Made by a program: the position numbers and the translations under genes. A stretch of 5,979 nucleotides of DNA from JANWYU01 sp964655485. GTDB lineage: Bacteria > Bdellovibrionota > Bdellovibrionia > Bdellovibrionales > Bdellovibrionaceae. Within the stretch, counting starts at the first letter, position 1. Every line of letters starts with the position of its first letter. Shown here piece after piece: positions 5,041-5,979 of this stretch. The notes beneath the pieces were generated by a model. That model did not search any database. It was not told the DNA's origin and worked only from the letters and a program-made list of their open reading frames with translations. Location of the stretch: NCBI GenBank assembly GCA_964655485.1, contig CAZZMS010000087.1:1-5979 (forward strand). The letters are read 5' to 3'.

Positions 5041-5979
5041 CTATACCACACCTCCAATCACATCCTTTTTCACTGCAATCCAACTTTGTTCCATGATACA
5101 AATGTTGCCCTGATACAAGTTCTGTAAACAAGAGAGAGTTTTATCGGGCAAAGGCCCTTCCATTCTAAAAATCACTAGCGGCGTAGAGAGCGCAATCCCT
5201 TTTTCCTTGATCTGTGCTACCCAATGCTCAGGGGAGTGATTAAAGTTCACACGTACACGCACAGCCTGAATGTGTTGAAGAGGCAAGCCTGAGTAAATCT
5301 CCTCAAACGGGATATCATCCGTAAGTAAAACAAAGGGCACACGATTATGCACTAAGTTTTGAAACTGATACGCGCCAATGCGGTCCACATCCACAGCCGT
5401 TTTTTGTTTTTTGCCTGAACTTGGCAGACGATCACCTAAGCGCCAAGCGAGTAACAAGCCCACGCCCACCAGCAGCGCCGATCCCACAAAAGGACTACTA
5501 GGATGAATCCATTGATAGACACTACCGCCAAGGGCTGGTCCTAAAATTCTCCCCAGGGCCGCCATGGACTGAGCCGTTCCCAAAGCTTCTCCTTGCTCGG
5601 CTGCCGGGCTAGATAAGCTGATCGTGCCCAGCAAAGAGGGGTTAACAAAACCGTTACCTAGACTCAAGAGGGTCATGGCCCAAGCCAAAAAGTTCACATC
5701 AAAGGCTAAAGCAATCCCGGTGTAACCCAAGATTTGAAAACCCATGCCGACATAAAGTAACACCCTCTCCCCAAGTATCGGGATGAGTTTACGTACAAGC
5801 ACCCCTTGGTTAAGCGTGCTAATAAGCCCAATGTAAGCAAAACCAAAAGACACTTCGCGAATCCCCCATCCAAAGCGATCGGCAGCCAATAACACCAAAG
5901 TGGCTTCCATAAGAGCCATCGAAAAAGAGTTCAAAAAATAGTTACCAATCAAAGCCCCTGTTACTGGACGTCGTAAGTA
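5041..5979 (-). CDS. MFS transporter (TetA-like) C-terminal half with a degenerate rhodanese-like tail (partial)
   Basis: The frame is open to the right edge, so only the last 312 residues are seen; TTG 5952 is an internal Leu, not the true start. Visible residues 1-180 contain about six membrane segments, the C-terminal half of a 12-segment major facilitator. LLAADRFGWG, FAYIGLISTLNQG, GNGFVNPSLLGTISLSSP and GEALGTAQSMAALGRILGPALGG match the TetA/multidrug branch (drug:proton antiport). After a short basic linker (about 182-196) follows a soluble domain of about 115 residues on the cytoplasmic side. FVLLTDDIPFEEIYSG resembles the rhodanese 'fvLiDvRe..Ef..G' opening, TPLVIF the strand before the active loop, and ICIMEQSWIAVKKDVI the 'v.vLeGGw.aW' end. 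The loop after VIF begins Arg-Met-Glu-Gly with no Cys, so sulfur transfer is unlikely. The MFS call is firm; the tail is tentative; the substrate is unknown. Confidence 0.8.
   Translation of the reverse strand, partial: YLRRPVTGALIGNYFLNSFSMALMEATLVLLAADRFGWGIREVSFGFAYIGLISTLNQGVLVRKLIPILGERVLLYVGMGFQILGYTGIALAFDVNFLAWAMTLLSLGNGFVNPSLLGTISLSSPAAEQGEALGTAQSMAALGRILGPALGGSVYQWIHPSSPFVGSALLVGVGLLLAWRLGDRLPSSGKKQKTAVDVDRIGAYQFQNLVHNRVPFVLLTDDIPFEEIYSGLPLQHIQAVRVRVNFNHSPEHWVAQIKEKGIALSTPLVIFRMEGPLPDKTLSCLQNLYQGNICIMEQSWIAVKKDVIGGVV

Overview
This is a chromosomal window of roughly 45-50% GC, densely coded, from a Gram-negative bacterium. It holds an IHF-beta-like DNA-bending protein, a GenX/EpmA-type lysine ligase and good Shine-Dalgarno sites. 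The mix suggests a proteobacterium or a former deltaproteobacterial group such as Bdellovibrionota. That placement is inference from protein character only. I see no rRNA, tRNA, CRISPR array, complete mobile element or phage gene.

Layout, left to right. (1) Positions 1-198 hold the 3' end of a plus-strand gene whose last 65 codons resemble the N-terminal winged-helix domain of Mrr-type proteins, cut short. (2) Positions 199-359 are non-coding and contain a strong 9-bp hairpin between convergent genes. (3) Positions 360-3236 (minus) form a probable four-gene operon: sulfide:quinone oxidoreductase (2028-3236), half-size TauE/SafE transporter (1539-1919), a DUF6036-like nucleotidyltransferase-fold protein (958-1500), and an unrecognised 202-aa protein (360-968). 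The last two junctions are tight or overlapping. (4) Positions 3237-3429 are a divergent promoter region with a good sigma70-type promoter on each strand and a small palindrome at the sqr -35 box. (5) ihfB-like gene (3430-3738, plus). (6) epmA-like gene (3705-4808, minus), convergent with ihfB and overlapping it by 34 bp, with hairpins at the overlap. (7) Positions 4809-5040 are an AT-rich spacer. (8) From 5041 to the right edge (minus) lies the C-terminal half of a TetA-like major-facilitator transporter with a C-terminal domain that looks like a rhodanese lacking its catalytic cysteine.

How the genes may work together. SQR oxidises sulfide at the membrane to persulfide/polysulfide and feeds electrons to quinone. 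The TauE/SafE half-transporter could export a sulfur oxyanion made downstream. The MFS protein with a rhodanese-like tail is a possible third sulfur-linked piece, but it is a separate unit about 1.8 kb away. The nucleotidyltransferase-like protein and its translationally coupled partner have no obvious link to sulfur and resemble a two-gene toxin-antitoxin or defence cassette; they and the MFS-rhodanese fusion are the least explained parts of the window. IHF and EpmA are ordinary housekeeping functions.
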